DNA of 64,000 nucleotides from Dickeya dianthicola NCPPB 453 (GCF_000365305.1 NZ_CM001841.1:4287946-4351945), one strand, 5' to 3'. Counted from the stretch's first letter, positions 48,249 through 59,073 are shown. A program made the numbers and translations. Notes: a model not told the origin generated them from the letters alone.

Positions 48249-49727
48249 TTAGCCAGCGACTGCAATACGTTTCATGTCGGTCATGTAGCCACGCAGTTTT
48301 TTACCGATGACTTCGATCGGATGGTTGCGAACGGCTTCGTTCACGTCACGCAGTTGTGCGTTATCCACGCTGGTCGCCGCGACCGGTTTGCCCAGATCGC
48401 CCGGCTGCAGGCTGTCCATGAACGCGCCTTTCAGCAACGGAACCGCGGCGTTGGCGAACAGGTAATTGCCGTATTCGGCGGTATCGGAAATCACCACGTT
48501 CATTTCATACAAGCGTTTACGGGCGATGGTATTGGCGATCAGCGGCAGTTCGTGCAGCGACTCGTAGTAGGCGGATTCTTCGATGATGCCGGAGCTGACC
48601 ATCGTTTCGAACGCCAGTTCCACGCCGGCTTTTACCATCGCGATCATCAGCACGCCGTTGTCGAAGTATTCCTGCTCGGTGATTTTGCCGTCGAACTGCG
48701 GCGCGTTTTCGAACGCGGTTTTGCCGGTTTCTTCACGCCAGGTCAGCAGCTTCACGTCGTCGTTGGCCCAGTCGGCCATCATGCCGCTGGAGAACGCGCC
48801 GGAGATGATGTCGTCCATGTGTTTCTGGAACAGCGGCGCCATGATGCCTTTCAGCTGTTCGGACAGGGCGAAAGCGCGCAGTTTAGCCGGGTTGGACAGA
48901 CGGTCCATCATCAGGGTGATGCCGCCCTGTTTCAGCGCTTCGGTGATGGTTTCCCAGCCGAACTGAATCAGTTTTTCCGCATAAGCCGGGTCAACGCCTT
49001 CAGCGACCAGTTTATCGAAGCTCAGCAGCGAACCCGCCTGCAGCATGCCGCACAGAATGGTCTGCTCGCCCATCAGATCGGACTTCACTTCCGCCACGAA
49101 AGACGACTCCAGCACGCCGGCACGGTGACCGCCGGTGGCGGCAGCCCAGGCCTTGGCGATCGCCATGCCCTCGCCTTTCGGGTCGTTTTCCGGATGAACG
49201 GCGATCAGCGTCGGCACGCCGAAACCACGTTTGTATTCTTCACGCACTTCGGTGCCTGGGCACTTCGGCGCCACCATCACTACGGTGATGTCTTTACGAA
49301 CCTGTTCGCCCACTTCAACGATGTTGAAACCGTGGGAGTAACCCAGCGCCGCGCCCTGTTTCATCAGCGGCTGTACCGCCTGTACCACGGCGGAGTGCTG
49401 TTTGTCCGGCGTCAGGTTAACCACCAGGTCCGCCTGCGGAATCAGTTCTTCATAGGTGCCGACTTTAAAGCCGTTTTCAGTCGCCTTGCGCCATGACGCG
49501 CGTTTTTCGGCGATGGCTTCGGCACGCAGGGCGTAGGCGATATCCAGACCGGAATCGCGCATGTTCAGCCCCTGGTTCAGCCCCTGAGCGCCACACCCTA
49601 CGATGACCACTTTTTTGCCTTTCAGGTAGCTGGCTTCATCGGCGAATTCATCGCGGCCCATGAAACGGCACTTGCCCAGTTGCGCCAGCTGCTGACGCAA
49701 GTTCAGTGTATTGAAGTAATTGGCCAT
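48249..49727 (-). CDS. ilvC: Ketol-acid reductoisomerase (class II, long form)
   Basis: A 492-aa enzyme for the second common step of valine and isoleucine synthesis, using NADPH and Mg2+. The nucleotide motif is [21 protein letters not shown], with the long enterobacterial C-terminal knotted domain duplicated. ATG at 49727; the gene is divergent from its activator ilvY, as in E. coli. Confidence 0.97.
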   Translation of the reverse strand: MANYFNTLNLRQQLAQLGKCRFMGRDEFADEASYLKGKKVVIVGCGAQGLNQGLNMRDSGLDIAYALRAEAIAEKRASWRKATENGFKVGTYEELIPQADLVVNLTPDKQHSAVVQAVQPLMKQGAALGYSHGFNIVEVGEQVRKDITVVMVAPKCPGTEVREEYKRGFGVPTLIAVHPENDPKGEGMAIAKAWAAATGGHRAGVLESSFVAEVKSDLMGEQTILCGMLQAGSLLSFDKLVAEGVDPAYAEKLIQFGWETITEALKQGGITLMMDRLSNPAKLRAFALSEQLKGIMAPLFQKHMDDIISGAFSSGMMADWANDDVKLLTWREETGKTAFENAPQFDGKITEQEYFDNGVLMIAMVKAGVELAFETMVSSGIIEESAYYESLHELPLIANTIARKRLYEMNVVISDTAEYGNYLFANAAVPLLKGAFMDSLQPGDLGKPVAATSVDNAQLRDVNEAVRNHPIEVIGKKLRGYMTDMKRIAVAG

Positions 49728-49800
49728 GAGGCGTGCTCCATCTGATATTGTGTTTGTGTTTGCTTTATGTTCGGGACGGCGGTAACCACCGCCATCAGAA

Positions 49801-49874
49801 TGTCATTATGATATGACAGGAAATACATTGCTTAAATTGATATATTAACAACGTCATATTGCAAGAATTGCAAC
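49801..49874. promoter_or_regulatory. Candidate IlvY operators between ilvC and ilvY
   Basis: Two dyads lie in the divergent control region: TGTCAT-N6-ATGACA at 49801-49818 and TTGCAAGAATTGCAA within 49859-49873, just upstream of ilvY. IlvY is known to bind tandem operators between these genes in E. coli and to activate ilvC with acetolactate or acetohydroxybutyrate. I have not matched these bases to its exact operator. Confidence 0.45.
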
Positions 49875-49896
49875 ATTAAAACGAGACACTGCGCGC

Positions 49897-50784
49897 ATGG
49901 ACTTACGGGATCTGAAACTGTTTTTGCATCTGGTGGAAAGCCGTCACTTCGGCCGCACCGCCAAGGCGATGCATATCAGTCCCTCCACGCTGTCGCGCCA
50001 GATTCAGCGGCTGGAAGAGGACATCGGTCAGGCGCTGTTTTTGCGCGATAACCGCACCGTGCGCCTGACCGATGCCGGCGAACACCTGAAAACCTTCGCC
50101 CAGCAAACCCTGCTGCAATACCAGCAGCTGCGCCTGATTCTGCAACAACGCGGCCAGTCGCTCTGCGGCGAGCTGCGGCTGTTTTGCTCGGTGACCGCCG
50201 CTTACAGCCACCTGCCGCCGATTCTGGATCGCTTCCGCGCGCGGTATCCGCTGGTGGAAATCAAGCTCACTACCGGCGACGCGGCTGATGCAGTGGACAA
50301 AGTGCAGTCCAATGATGCCGACCTCGGCATCGCCGGACATCCGGAAACGCTGCCAACCAGCGTGGACTTTATGCCGATAGGCAAAGTGCCGCTGGTGCTG
50401 ATCATTCCGGCGCTGCCCTGCCCGGTGCAGGCGCAAGCATTGCTGCCGAATCCGGACTGGTCGCAGATTCCGTTCATCCTGCCGGAACACGGCCCGGTGC
50501 GGAAAAGAATCGACGTCTGGTTTCGCCGTCAGCACATTACCAATCCGCCCATTTACGCCACGGTGTCCGGCCATGAAGCGATGGTTTCTATGGTGGCGCT
50601 GGGTTGCGGCATCGCGCTGATCCCTGACGTGGTACTTGAAAACAGTCCGGAACCGGTGCGTAATCGTGTGTCGATATTGGAAGCGCAAGCTATGGAACCG
50701 TTCGAACTGGGCGTCTGCGTGCAGAAAAAGCGCCTGAACGACCCATTGATAGCAGCATTTTGGGAAACCCTACAGGAAAAATGA
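49897..50784 (+). CDS. ilvY: LysR-type activator of ilvC, IlvY
   Basis: A 295-aa LysR regulator. The N-terminal winged helix-turn-helix is MDLRDLKLFLHLVESRHFGRTAKAMHISPSTLSRQIQRLE, and the rest is the effector-binding domain. It is divergent from ilvC. Its stop overlaps the next start as TGATG, so it may be translationally coupled to the LprI-like gene downstream. Confidence 0.95.
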   Translation: MDLRDLKLFLHLVESRHFGRTAKAMHISPSTLSRQIQRLEEDIGQALFLRDNRTVRLTDAGEHLKTFAQQTLLQYQQLRLILQQRGQSLCGELRLFCSVTAAYSHLPPILDRFRARYPLVEIKLTTGDAADAVDKVQSNDADLGIAGHPETLPTSVDFMPIGKVPLVLIIPALPCPVQAQALLPNPDWSQIPFILPEHGPVRKRIDVWFRRQHITNPPIYATVSGHEAMVSMVALGCGIALIPDVVLENSPEPVRNRVSILEAQAMEPFELGVCVQKKRLNDPLIAAFWETLQEK

Positions 50785-51548
50785 TGAAACGATCGCTTGC
50801 TACGTTACTGCTGCCACTGGCTGTGGGTTGCAGTGCGCTCCCGGCGTTGGCCGCCAGCTTTCCCTGCCAGCAGGCCGCCTCGGCGCAGGAAAAACTGATT
50901 TGCCAGACGCCGGCGCTCAGCCAACTGGATGACGAGCTGGCAAAAGAGTGGCAGAAATCACGCGCGTTTCTCACCGGCAACCCCGAACGCGTCGCACAGG
51001 ACAAAAACCTGACCCAATTCCAGCGCGGCTGGCTGTCCAGCCGCAATACCTGCCAGGATGAAGAATGCCTGCGTCAGAGTTACCAGCAGCAGCTTAACCG
51101 TCTGCGCTACCTGAACGACGTCACCCAGCACACGATGCCGGACCCGATCGCCCGGCCACGCCGCGGCAGTTGCTTTGACGGCGACTACAGCTACGAGTAT
51201 TACCTGCAGTTGTCCGATCAGGAGTACGCCGAACTGAGCGATTACTTCAAAGAAATGTATGACCAGAAAGCGCCGTACCATCTGGTCAACGTCACGCTGA
51301 ATACCGAAGACGGTGATATTAGCGGCAATGGTTCGGTGGCCTTTCGCTATGCGACCAAACTGGATGACATCACGCTCAGCGCCCGCCAGATGACCGACAC
51401 CCAGGCCATCGGCCAGACGGAAAGCAGCTTCGGCGGGCAGAAAAAGCTGCTGTTGACTTGCGTTGACAACCGGCAGTTGCAAATCACGGTGTTTGACGCC
51501 GCCGGTGAAAGCTATCTGTTTGATTATTTGATGGTTAAGGGCAAATAA
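50784..51548 (+). CDS. LprI-like (DUF1311) periplasmic protein
   Basis: A 254-aa exported protein with a signal peptide MKRSLATLLLPLAVGCSALPALA, probably cleaved after ALA. The segment FPCQQAASAQEKLICQTPALSQLDDELAKEWQ is the cysteine-containing LprI N-terminal (lysozyme-inhibitor-like) motif, repeated pattern CQDEECLRQSYQQQLNRL following. The C-terminal 120 residues are unrecognised. The start at 50784 overlaps the ilvY stop. The first of the two ATGs (50781) is less favoured. No further role can be assigned from the sequence. Confidence 0.75.
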   Translation: MKRSLATLLLPLAVGCSALPALAASFPCQQAASAQEKLICQTPALSQLDDELAKEWQKSRAFLTGNPERVAQDKNLTQFQRGWLSSRNTCQDEECLRQSYQQQLNRLRYLNDVTQHTMPDPIARPRRGSCFDGDYSYEYYLQLSDQEYAELSDYFKEMYDQKAPYHLVNVTLNTEDGDISGNGSVAFRYATKLDDITLSARQMTDTQAIGQTESSFGGQKKLLLTCVDNRQLQITVFDAAGESYLFDYLMVKGK

Positions 51549-51551
51549 CTC

Positions 51552-52292
51552 TCAGCGGCTAAACCACTTTTCATCCAGAAAGGCGGGGCTGACTTTTTCA
51601 GGTTCCGCCGCTCGCTTCATCGCTTCGATCTTCATCAGGTAGTGATACAGCGGCTCCAGCCGGGTAAAGCCTTTCGCCAACACCGACGCCAGTTCGCCGT
51701 TAAACAGCGGTTCCTGATCCTGCCGGGTGGCCATGACCGCAAACGATTTACGGTTGTACCAGCTCGCCAGTTCAGCGGGCTGATCCTTAATCAGCGGCCG
51801 TTTGTAGCTCTCGCCCGCCAGCGCAAATTCACGGCCCAGACAAGTCGCCACCTTCAGAAAGCCCTGCGGGTTGTCGCGCAGCGTCTGCCGGAACAGCTCC
51901 ATCGTGGTGCGGCTGGCGCTGTAATACCCTAGCCCGTAGCTCCAGTCAGTCGGCGTCAGCTCGAAAAAGTAGACCGGCGCATCGGTCCAGTCTTTGTGGG
52001 TACGTTTGAAGGTGAACCACATTTTGTCGCGATAGCGGGACTTGTCGTGAGAAAAACGGGTGTCGCGGTGAATGCGGGATAATGTTTTGCCCACCGCCGG
52101 CTTGGTTTCGAAATGGTCGTCAATTTGCAGCATCGCGATGGACAGCGATTCCACCAACGCCCGAAACGGCGTCAGCAACCGGTCGTCATACTCCTGCCGG
52201 TGCTCTTCAAACCACTCTTTGCTGTCCTGCTGGCGTACCTGCTGCAAAAACGTCAACGTCTGCGGCGAAAACCCCTTGAATCCCGTTGTCAT
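51552..52292 (-). CDS. TIGR02453/DUF2461 family protein
   Basis: A 246-aa conserved cytosolic protein. It begins MTTGFKGFSPQTLTFLQQVRQQDSKEWFEEHRQEYDDRLL, and contains RIHRDTRFSHDKSRYRDKMWFTFKR, both hallmarks of the family whose function is unknown. I place the start at 52292. Its 3' end faces the LprI-like gene with 3 nt between. Confidence 0.85.
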   Translation of the reverse strand: MTTGFKGFSPQTLTFLQQVRQQDSKEWFEEHRQEYDDRLLTPFRALVESLSIAMLQIDDHFETKPAVGKTLSRIHRDTRFSHDKSRYRDKMWFTFKRTHKDWTDAPVYFFELTPTDWSYGLGYYSASRTTMELFRQTLRDNPQGFLKVATCLGREFALAGESYKRPLIKDQPAELASWYNRKSFAVMATRQDQEPLFNGELASVLAKGFTRLEPLYHYLMKIEAMKRAAEPEKVSPAFLDEKWFSR

Positions 52293-52344
52293 GCTGTGAT
52301 GTCCCTGACTGGCCGATGAAGCGTCAAGCCTACCGCAGCACACC

Positions 52345-52386
52345 CTAAAATAAAATGCGCCCGGCGGCAGAAAACCGTCGGGCGCA
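52345..52386 (-). terminator. ilvLGMEDA operon terminator
   Basis: An 11- to 12-bp GC-rich stem TGCGCCCG(A)CGG/CCG(C)CGGGCGCA with a 7-nt loop, then TTTTATTTT on the minus strand, 38 nt after the ilvA stop. Confidence 0.88.
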
Positions 52387-52423
52387 GGTTGGTCGGTACG
52401 CGGTGTTAGCCTTTCAGGCCGCG

Positions 52424-53968
52424 CTACCCTTGCAGGAAGAAACGAAACGCCGGATTCTGCGTCTCATCATGGCACTCATACCCCAGCGCCTGCAGATGTT
52501 GCTCGAACGCCGGGTCGTGCTCCGTGCGCTCGAAGGCCGCCAGCACGCGACCAAAGTCGGTGCCGTGGCTGCGATAATGAAACAGCGAAATATTCCAGTA
52601 CGTTCCCAGCGTATTGAGGAACTTCAGCAACGCACCCGGCGACTCCGGGAATTCGAAGCTGTACAACCGTTCCTTCAGCGGCTTGGACGGCCGCCCGCCC
52701 ACCATGTAACGCACATGCAGTTTCGCCATCTCGTCGTCGGACAGGTCCACCACCTGATAACCGCCCGCCTGCAACTCCGCCAGAATCTCGTGGCGCTCGG
52801 CGTTGCCGCGCGTCAACCGCACGCCGACAAAAATACAGGCGTTGTCGGCATCGGCGTAACGGTAGTTGAACTCGGTGACGGAACGCCCGCCCAGCAGCTG
52901 ACAGAACTTGAGGAAGCTGCCTTTCTGCTCGGGAATGGTTACCGCCATCAGCGCTTCACGTTGTTCACCCAGTTCGCAGCGCTCGGACACATAACGCAGC
53001 CCGTGGAAGTTGACGTTAGCACCGGACAGAATATGCGCCAGCCGTTCGCCCTGGATATTGTGCTGCTGGATGTATTTTTTCATCCCGGCCAGCGCCAGCG
53101 CCCCGGACGGCTCGGCAATCGCGCGAACATCCTCGAACAGATCTTTGACCGCCGCGCAGATAGCGTCGCTGTCGACGGTAATCACATCGTCCAGATACTC
53201 CCGGCACAGACGGAAGGTTTCGTTACCGATGCGTTTCACCGCCACCCCTTCGGCAAACAGCCCGACGCGCGGCAAATCCACCGGCTGGCCGGCATCCAGC
53301 GCCGCACGCAGGCAGGCGGAATCTTCCGCTTCGACGCCGACCACCTGAATCTGCGGCATCAGTTGCTTGATCAACACCGCCACGCCCGCCGCCAGCCCGC
53401 CACCACCCACCGGCACGAATACGCGATCCAGATGGGCATCCTGCTGCAACATCTCCAGCGCCAGCGTCCCCTGCCCGGCGATCACCGCCGGGTGGTCGAA
53501 CGGCGGCACAAAGGTCATGTGCTGCTGTTGCGACAGTTCGATCGCCTTGGCTTTGGCTTCATCAAAGTTGGCGCCGTGCAGCAGCACTTCACCGCCAAAA
53601 TCGCGCACCGCCTCCACTTTGATTTCCGCCGTGGCGACCGGCATCACGATCAACGCGCGAATGCCGAGGCGGCTGGCGGACAGCGCCACGCCTTGCGCAT
53701 GGTTGCCGGCCGAGGCCGTCACCACACCGTGCGATTTCTGCTCGTCGCTGAGGCTCGCCATCATGGCGTAAGCGCCACGCAGCTTGAAGCTATGCACCGG
53801 CTGGCGATCCTCGCGCTTGACCAGAATGACATTGCCAAGCCGCGAGGACAGTTTATCCATCCGTTCCAGCGGCGTGACCTGCGCGACCTCGTACACCGGC
53901 GCGCGCAGCACTGCGCGCAGATATTCCGCTCCGCCGGGTTCGGCGGAAAGAGGTTGTGAAACAGCCAT
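52424..53968 (-). CDS. ilvA: Threonine deaminase (biosynthetic, ACT-domain)
   Basis: A 514-aa PLP enzyme that converts threonine to 2-oxobutyrate, the first committed step to isoleucine. The PLP lysine is in QPVHSFKLRGAYAMM (about 62), and the phosphate loop is SAGNHAQGVALSA. Two ACT-like domains in the last third (from about 330) bind isoleucine for feedback inhibition. It lies 5 nt downstream of ilvD. Confidence 0.97.
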   Translation of the reverse strand: MAVSQPLSAEPGGAEYLRAVLRAPVYEVAQVTPLERMDKLSSRLGNVILVKREDRQPVHSFKLRGAYAMMASLSDEQKSHGVVTASAGNHAQGVALSASRLGIRALIVMPVATAEIKVEAVRDFGGEVLLHGANFDEAKAKAIELSQQQHMTFVPPFDHPAVIAGQGTLALEMLQQDAHLDRVFVPVGGGGLAAGVAVLIKQLMPQIQVVGVEAEDSACLRAALDAGQPVDLPRVGLFAEGVAVKRIGNETFRLCREYLDDVITVDSDAICAAVKDLFEDVRAIAEPSGALALAGMKKYIQQHNIQGERLAHILSGANVNFHGLRYVSERCELGEQREALMAVTIPEQKGSFLKFCQLLGGRSVTEFNYRYADADNACIFVGVRLTRGNAERHEILAELQAGGYQVVDLSDDEMAKLHVRYMVGGRPSKPLKERLYSFEFPESPGALLKFLNTLGTYWNISLFHYRSHGTDFGRVLAAFERTEHDPAFEQHLQALGYECHDETQNPAFRFFLQG

Positions 53969-53973
53969 GACGT

Positions 53974-55824
53974 TTAGCCTCCCAGCTTGCTCTTGTCTCG
54001 GACCGCGCCTTTGTCGGCGCTGGTCGCCAGGCTGGCGTAAGCACGCAGCGCAAAAGAAACCTGACGGTTACGGTTTTTCGGCGTCCAGGCGGCATCGCCG
54101 CGCGCCAGTTCCTGCTCGCGACGGCGGGCCAGATCGTCGTCGCTCACGTCCAGCGCGATGCCGCGCTTGGGAATGTCGATAGCAATCATGTCGCCATCCT
54201 GCACCAAACCGATGGTGCCGCCGTTGGCCGCTTCCGGCGACGCATGGCCGATGGACAGGCCGGAGGTGCCGCCGGAGAAGCGGCCGTCGGTGATCAGCGC
54301 GCAGGCTTTACCCAACCCCATCGATTTCAGGAAGCTGGTCGGATAGAGCATTTCCTGCATGCCGGGGCCGCCTTTCGGGCCTTCGTAGCGAATCACCACC
54401 ACGTCGCCGGCCTGCACTCGGCCGCCCAGAATCGCCTCTACCGCGTCATCCTGGCTTTCATACACCTTGGCCGGACCGCGGAACACCAGGCTGCCTTCAT
54501 CCACGCCGGCGGTTTTCACGATACAGCCGTCTTCGGCCAGATTGCCGTACAGCACCGCCAGACCGCCATCCTGACTGTAAGCGTGTTCGCGGGAACGGAT
54601 GCAGCCTTCCTGACGATCGACGTCCAGCGACTCCCAGCGGCAGTCCTGCGAGAACGCCTGCGTGGTGCGAATGCCCGCCGGGCCGGCGGCAAACATTTTT
54701 TTCACCGCATCATCCTGCGTCAGCGTCACGTCATAGGCAGACAGCGTTTCCGGCAAGGTCAGGCCCAGCACGTTCTTCACGTTTTTATTCAGCAGGCCGG
54801 CGCGATCCAGCTCGCCCAGAATACCGATCACGCCGCCGGCGCGATGCACATCTTCCATGTGGTATTTCTGGGTGCTCGGCGCCACTTTGCACAGTTGCGG
54901 TACTTTGCGCGACAGGCGATCGATGTCGTCCATAGTGAAGTCCACTTCCGCTTCCTGCGCGGCGGCCAGCAGATGCAGTACCGTGTTGGTGGAGCCGCCC
55001 ATAGCGATATCCAGCGTCATGGCGTTTTCAAACGCCGCCTTGGTGGCGATATTGCGCGGCAACGCGCTGACGTCGTCCTGCTCGTAATACTGTTTCGCCA
55101 GGCCCACAATGCGTTTGCCGGCGTTGATGAACAGCGTCTTGCGGTCGGCGTGGGTCGCCAGCAGCGAGCCGTTGCCCGGCTGGGACAGCCCCAACGCTTC
55201 GGTCAGGCAGTTCATGGAGTTGGCGGTGAACATCCCGGAACAGGAACCGCAGGTCGGGCAGGCGGAGCGTTCGATCTGGTCGCTGTCGGCGTCGCTGACA
55301 TTGGGGTTGGCGCCCTGAATCATGGCGTCCACCAGATCCAGCTTGATGAGCTGATTGGAAAGCTTGGTCTTGCCGGCTTCCATCGGACCGCCGGAGACGA
55401 AAATCACCGGGATGTTCAGGCGCAACGACGCCATCAGCATCCCCGGCGTGATTTTGTCGCAGTTGGAGATGCACACCATCGCGTCCGCGCAGTGCGCGTT
55501 GACCATGTACTCCACCGAGTCGGCGATAAGCTCGCGGGACGGCAGGGAGTAGAGCATACCGCCATGCCCCATAGCGATACCGTCATCCACCGCGATGGTA
55601 TTGAATTCTTTGGCGACGCCGCCGGCGGCTTCGATCTGCTCGGCGACCAACTTGCCCAGATCGCGCAGGTGAACGTGTCCGGGTACGAATTGCGTGAACG
55701 AGTTCACCACGGCGATGATAGGCTTGCCAAAATCGGCGTCGGTCATCCCGGTGGCGCGCCACAGGGCTCGCGCTCCAGCCATATTACGACCATGCGTGGT
55801 GGTGGCTGAACGGTACTTAGGCAT
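53974..55824 (-). CDS. ilvD: Dihydroxy-acid dehydratase
   Basis: A 616-aa Fe-S dehydratase that makes the 2-keto acids for valine and isoleucine. Cluster-binding cysteines are in [12 protein letters not shown] and [18 protein letters not shown]. The conserved C-terminal [12 protein letters not shown] motif is present. It is oxygen-sensitive in the family. Length equals E. coli IlvD (616). Confidence 0.97.
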   Translation of the reverse strand: MPKYRSATTTHGRNMAGARALWRATGMTDADFGKPIIAVVNSFTQFVPGHVHLRDLGKLVAEQIEAAGGVAKEFNTIAVDDGIAMGHGGMLYSLPSRELIADSVEYMVNAHCADAMVCISNCDKITPGMLMASLRLNIPVIFVSGGPMEAGKTKLSNQLIKLDLVDAMIQGANPNVSDADSDQIERSACPTCGSCSGMFTANSMNCLTEALGLSQPGNGSLLATHADRKTLFINAGKRIVGLAKQYYEQDDVSALPRNIATKAAFENAMTLDIAMGGSTNTVLHLLAAAQEAEVDFTMDDIDRLSRKVPQLCKVAPSTQKYHMEDVHRAGGVIGILGELDRAGLLNKNVKNVLGLTLPETLSAYDVTLTQDDAVKKMFAAGPAGIRTTQAFSQDCRWESLDVDRQEGCIRSREHAYSQDGGLAVLYGNLAEDGCIVKTAGVDEGSLVFRGPAKVYESQDDAVEAILGGRVQAGDVVVIRYEGPKGGPGMQEMLYPTSFLKSMGLGKACALITDGRFSGGTSGLSIGHASPEAANGGTIGLVQDGDMIAIDIPKRGIALDVSDDDLARRREQELARGDAAWTPKNRNRQVSFALRAYASLATSADKGAVRDKSKLGG

Positions 55825-55891
55825 ACTCTGATTACTCCAGTTTAAACGGGTAGCCGGCGGCGGTACGCCACCGGAAAAAGTCTTTCTTCAA

Positions 55892-56818
55892 TTAACGGTT
55901 TACCGGGTCCAGCCAGCCCCATTTGTCTTCCGTCTCGCCAGTGAACAGGCCAAAGAACGCCTGCTGTAGCTGTTTGGTGACCGGGCCGCACTTGCCGATG
56001 CCGACCTGAATGCCGTCCACGCTGCGAACCGGGGTGATTTCCGCCGCCGTGCCGGACATGAACACCTCATCCGCCAGGTACAACGATTCGCGCGACAATA
56101 CCTGCTCGCGCACGTCAAAGCCTTTGTCCTTCGCCAGCTTGATGATGGCGTCGCGGGTAATGCCCGGCAGCGCGGAGGAAGTGAACGGCGGGGTGAAAAT
56201 CACGCCGTCTTTTACTTCAAACAGGTTTTCGCCTGCGCCTTCGGATACATAACCGTTCACATCCAGCGCAATCCCTTCCTGATAACCATGACGGCGCGCT
56301 TCGCTGCCCACCAACAAAGAAGACAGGTAGTTGCCGCCGGCTTTGGCCGCGGTCGGAATGGTATTGGCGGCAACACGGTTCCAGGACGACACCATCGCGT
56401 CGATCCCCTGATCCAGCGCCTCTTCGCCCAGATACGCGCCCCACGGGAACGCCGCGATAATCACATCGGTGGTGTAGCCGGCCGGCGGGTTAACACCCAT
56501 GCCTACATCGCCAACAAATACCAGCGGGCGGATATAAGCGCTGGTCAGTTTGTTCCGGCGCAGTGTTTCGCGGCAGGCTTCCATCAGTTCGTCAACGCTG
56601 TAGGAGATCGGCATACGGTAAATCTTGGCTGAATCATGCAAGCGCTGCATGTGTTCACGATGACGGAACACCACCGGCCCTTGGTGAGAACTATAGCACC
56701 GCACCCCCTCAAACACCGACGTGCCGTAATGCAACGCGTGGGACATCACGTGAACTTTGGCATCCGCCCAGGGAATCATGTCGCCATTGAACCAGATATA
56801 GTCTGCTTTTTTCGTCAT
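55892..56818 (-). CDS. ilvE: Branched-chain amino acid aminotransferase
   Basis: A 308-aa fold-type IV PLP transaminase acting on leucine, isoleucine and valine keto acids. The PLP lysine lies in TIPTAAKAGGNYLSSLLV (about 160), and the C-terminal GTAAEITPVRSVDGI is conserved. Located between ilvM and ilvD. Confidence 0.97.
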   Translation of the reverse strand: MTKKADYIWFNGDMIPWADAKVHVMSHALHYGTSVFEGVRCYSSHQGPVVFRHREHMQRLHDSAKIYRMPISYSVDELMEACRETLRRNKLTSAYIRPLVFVGDVGMGVNPPAGYTTDVIIAAFPWGAYLGEEALDQGIDAMVSSWNRVAANTIPTAAKAGGNYLSSLLVGSEARRHGYQEGIALDVNGYVSEGAGENLFEVKDGVIFTPPFTSSALPGITRDAIIKLAKDKGFDVREQVLSRESLYLADEVFMSGTAAEITPVRSVDGIQVGIGKCGPVTKQLQQAFFGLFTGETEDKWGWLDPVNR

Positions 56819-56842
56819 TATTGATTTTCCTTACCGATGCCG

Positions 56843-57100
56843 TCAGGCACGTATTTGTTGTGATGTGAGCGGCTGGATCTCCACACAGGCAATGTCCAGC
56901 AATTTGCTTAATTGGGTTGACAATAAATCCACTGGTCTGTGGCTGGCAACGGTCATATCAATCTGTACCTGATCGTCGCTATTCGTCTGCGTCATGTTCA
57001 TGGCGCAGACCTGAAAGCCGCGGTGACGGGTCACGCGCAACACGCGCTCCAGAACTTCAGGACGATAACGGGCCTGAATGGAAAGCTGATGATGTGTCAT
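56843..57100 (-). CDS. ilvM: Acetolactate synthase II small subunit
   Basis: An 85-aa ACT-domain regulatory subunit of AHAS II. It begins MTHHQLSIQARYRPEVLERVLRVTRHRGFQVCAMNM. I start at 57100, with AGGAG 8 nt upstream, rather than at 57118, where the ATG would overlap the ilvG stop as TAATG. The complex is valine-insensitive in E. coli. Confidence 0.95.
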   Translation of the reverse strand: MTHHQLSIQARYRPEVLERVLRVTRHRGFQVCAMNMTQTNSDDQVQIDMTVASHRPVDLLSTQLSKLLDIACVEIQPLTSQQIRA

Positions 57101-57117
57101 GGGAATATCTCCTGCCA

Positions 57118-58764
57118 TTATTCTGTTTTATCCAGCATCGTTTCATTACCGGCACCCGGCGGCACCAGCGGCCAGACATTCTCACCCTCGTTGATGGAAA
57201 CATGCAGCAGGTAAGAACCTTCGCTGTTCAGCAGCGCATCCAGGGCGGAATCAATCTGGTCTTTACGGGTGATTTGCTGGCCGGGGATACCGAAGGCGCT
57301 GGCCAGCATCAGGAAATCGGGGTTATCGGAGAGGTTGGTTTCGCTGTAGCGTTCGTCGAAAAACAGTTGCTGCCATTGTCGAACCATGCCCAGTCGCTGA
57401 TTGTCCAGCAACACGATTTTCAGCGGCAGACGTTTTCGTTTGATGGTGCCAAGCTCCTGCACATTCATCATGAAAGAGCCGTCACCGGAAATACAGATTA
57501 CGGTATCGTCAGGACGCGCCACCTGCGCGCCGACCGCCGCCGGCACGCCAAATCCCATCGTGCCAAGCCCGCTTGAGGTGATGAAATTTTCCGGGCGGGT
57601 GAAGTGCATATGCTGGGCGGCCCACATCTGATGCTGCCCGACATCGGTGGTGATCACCGTCTCGGCCGGCATACGGTCCGCCAGGGTGCGGAGCAGTGCC
57701 GGGGCATAAATCGCCTCGCCCGGATGATCATAGCGCCAGTCGTATTCGGCCTTCATCATCGCCGCCTGCTGACGCCAGTCAGCGATGTCCAGCGGTTGTT
57801 GCAGCGCCGGCAGCAGTTGATTCAGATCACCGCACAACGCTACATGCGCCTGCCGCAGTTTATTCAGCTCCGCCGGGTCGATATCCATGTGGATCACGTT
57901 GGCATGCGGCGCAAACGCGCTCAGTTTGCCGGTCACGCGGTCATCAAAGCGCGCGCCGACGGCAATCAGCAAGTCGCACTCTTGTACCAGCAGGTTGGCG
58001 GCGCGGGTGCCGTGCATGCCGATCATGCCGAGATAGTACGGGTAGTCTTTCTCCACCGCGCCCAGCCCTTTCAGGGTCGCCACAGCGGGAATCCGGGCCG
58101 TTTCGATAAACGATCGCAACGCGGGAACCGCCTGCGCCATTCCCACGCCGCCCCCCACATACAGCACCGGTTTTTTCGCCCGCGCCAGCATCGCCCGCGC
58201 TTCTGCGACCAGCGGGGTCGAGAAGGGCATTACGTCATCCACCGGCATGAAACACGGGGAGAAATCCCCTTGCGCCAATTGAATATCCTTGGGAATATCA
58301 ATCAGCACCGGGCCGGGACGCCCGCTGCGAGCCGCGGCGAAAGCTTCAGCCATGATCTCCGGCAACGACGCGATGGAGTCAACCAGAAAACTGTGTTTGG
58401 TGCAGGCCAGCGACAGGCCAAGTACGTCGATCTCCTGAAAGGCATCGGTCCCGATCAGGGCTGAGCCAACCTGGCCGGTAATCGCCACAATCGGTACCGA
58501 ATCCAGCAACGCATCCGCCAGACCGGTAATCAGATTGGTCGCACCGGGGCCGGACGTCGCAATGCAAACCCCGACGTTGCCGGTGGAGCGGGCATAACCG
58601 ATAGCGGCCATAGCCGCCCCCTGCTCATGGCGACAGAGCAGATGTTCCACGCCGCCGTCGTACAATGCATCATAGACCGGCATAATCGCGCCACCAGGAT
58701 AACCGAATACAGTCTCCACTCCCTGCGCCCGCAACGCTTGTACCACCCACTGCGCACCATTCAT
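57118..58764 (-). CDS. ilvG: Acetolactate synthase II large subunit, intact
   Basis: A 548-aa ThDP enzyme making acetolactate or acetohydroxybutyrate. The ThDP motif is [29 protein letters not shown], with the N-terminal glutamate in [10 protein letters not shown]. It is uninterrupted, unlike E. coli K-12, where a frameshift inactivates ilvG. This should make the strain resistant to growth inhibition by valine. It is preceded by the ilvL leader and attenuator. Confidence 0.97.
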   Translation of the reverse strand: MNGAQWVVQALRAQGVETVFGYPGGAIMPVYDALYDGGVEHLLCRHEQGAAMAAIGYARSTGNVGVCIATSGPGATNLITGLADALLDSVPIVAITGQVGSALIGTDAFQEIDVLGLSLACTKHSFLVDSIASLPEIMAEAFAAARSGRPGPVLIDIPKDIQLAQGDFSPCFMPVDDVMPFSTPLVAEARAMLARAKKPVLYVGGGVGMAQAVPALRSFIETARIPAVATLKGLGAVEKDYPYYLGMIGMHGTRAANLLVQECDLLIAVGARFDDRVTGKLSAFAPHANVIHMDIDPAELNKLRQAHVALCGDLNQLLPALQQPLDIADWRQQAAMMKAEYDWRYDHPGEAIYAPALLRTLADRMPAETVITTDVGQHQMWAAQHMHFTRPENFITSSGLGTMGFGVPAAVGAQVARPDDTVICISGDGSFMMNVQELGTIKRKRLPLKIVLLDNQRLGMVRQWQQLFFDERYSETNLSDNPDFLMLASAFGIPGQQITRKDQIDSALDALLNSEGSYLLHVSINEGENVWPLVPPGAGNETMLDKTE

Positions 58765-58848
58765 AGTTATTTCCCCGACTCTATCTGGGGAAAACAGGAT
58801 TTTATGCTAATCGACATTATCTATTCCCTTGTTGCGTTTGTCGGCCCA

Positions 58849-58880
58849 TAAAAAAACCCCCGACCTTTCGGTGCGGGGGT
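58849..58880 (-). terminator. ilvGMEDA attenuator terminator
   Basis: A GC-rich stem (CCCCCGCACC paired with GGTCGGGGG) and loop GAAA followed on the minus strand by seven T residues, between ilvL and ilvG. Confidence 0.92.
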
Positions 58881-58903
58881 TTTCTTGAATTCGGCCTTGA
58901 TTT

Positions 58904-59002
58904 TTAAGCCATTCTTCGTCCAAGTGCAGCCCCGCACGGTGGGATAATAATCACCACCACGCTAATCACGACTAGGCTAATCACCAGGTTGAACGCTTTC
59001 AT
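58904..59002 (-). CDS. ilvL: ilvGMEDA leader peptide
   Basis: A 32-aa leader whose core reads LVISLVVISVVVIIIPPCGA, rich in regulatory Ile, Val and Leu codons, and nearly identical to E. coli ilvL from LVISLVVISVVVIII on. Ribosome stalling at these codons when charged tRNAs run low prevents the attenuator hairpin at 58849-58880. Confidence 0.95.
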   Translation of the reverse strand: MKAFNLVISLVVISVVVIIIPPCGAALGRRMA

Positions 59003-59045
59003 TTCAGGTTGTTCATTAATCTACTGTCGAACGAATACCTACAGA

Positions 59046-59073
59046 GTTATCACAGCAAGCCCCACAGTGACAA
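59046..59073 (-). promoter_or_regulatory. Probable ilvL promoter
   Basis: A -35 TTGTCA (59068-59073) and -10 GATAAC (59046-59051), 16-bp spacer, about 45 nt upstream of the ilvL ATG. Nine A residues follow upstream, resembling an UP element, then the dyad GTGCTTA-N5-TAAGCAC at 59086-59104. Confidence 0.55.

Noticed and set aside
54244..55809. 521-aa plus-strand frame opposite ilvD
   Set aside because: Antisense shadow of ilvD; no start context and no recognisable domain.
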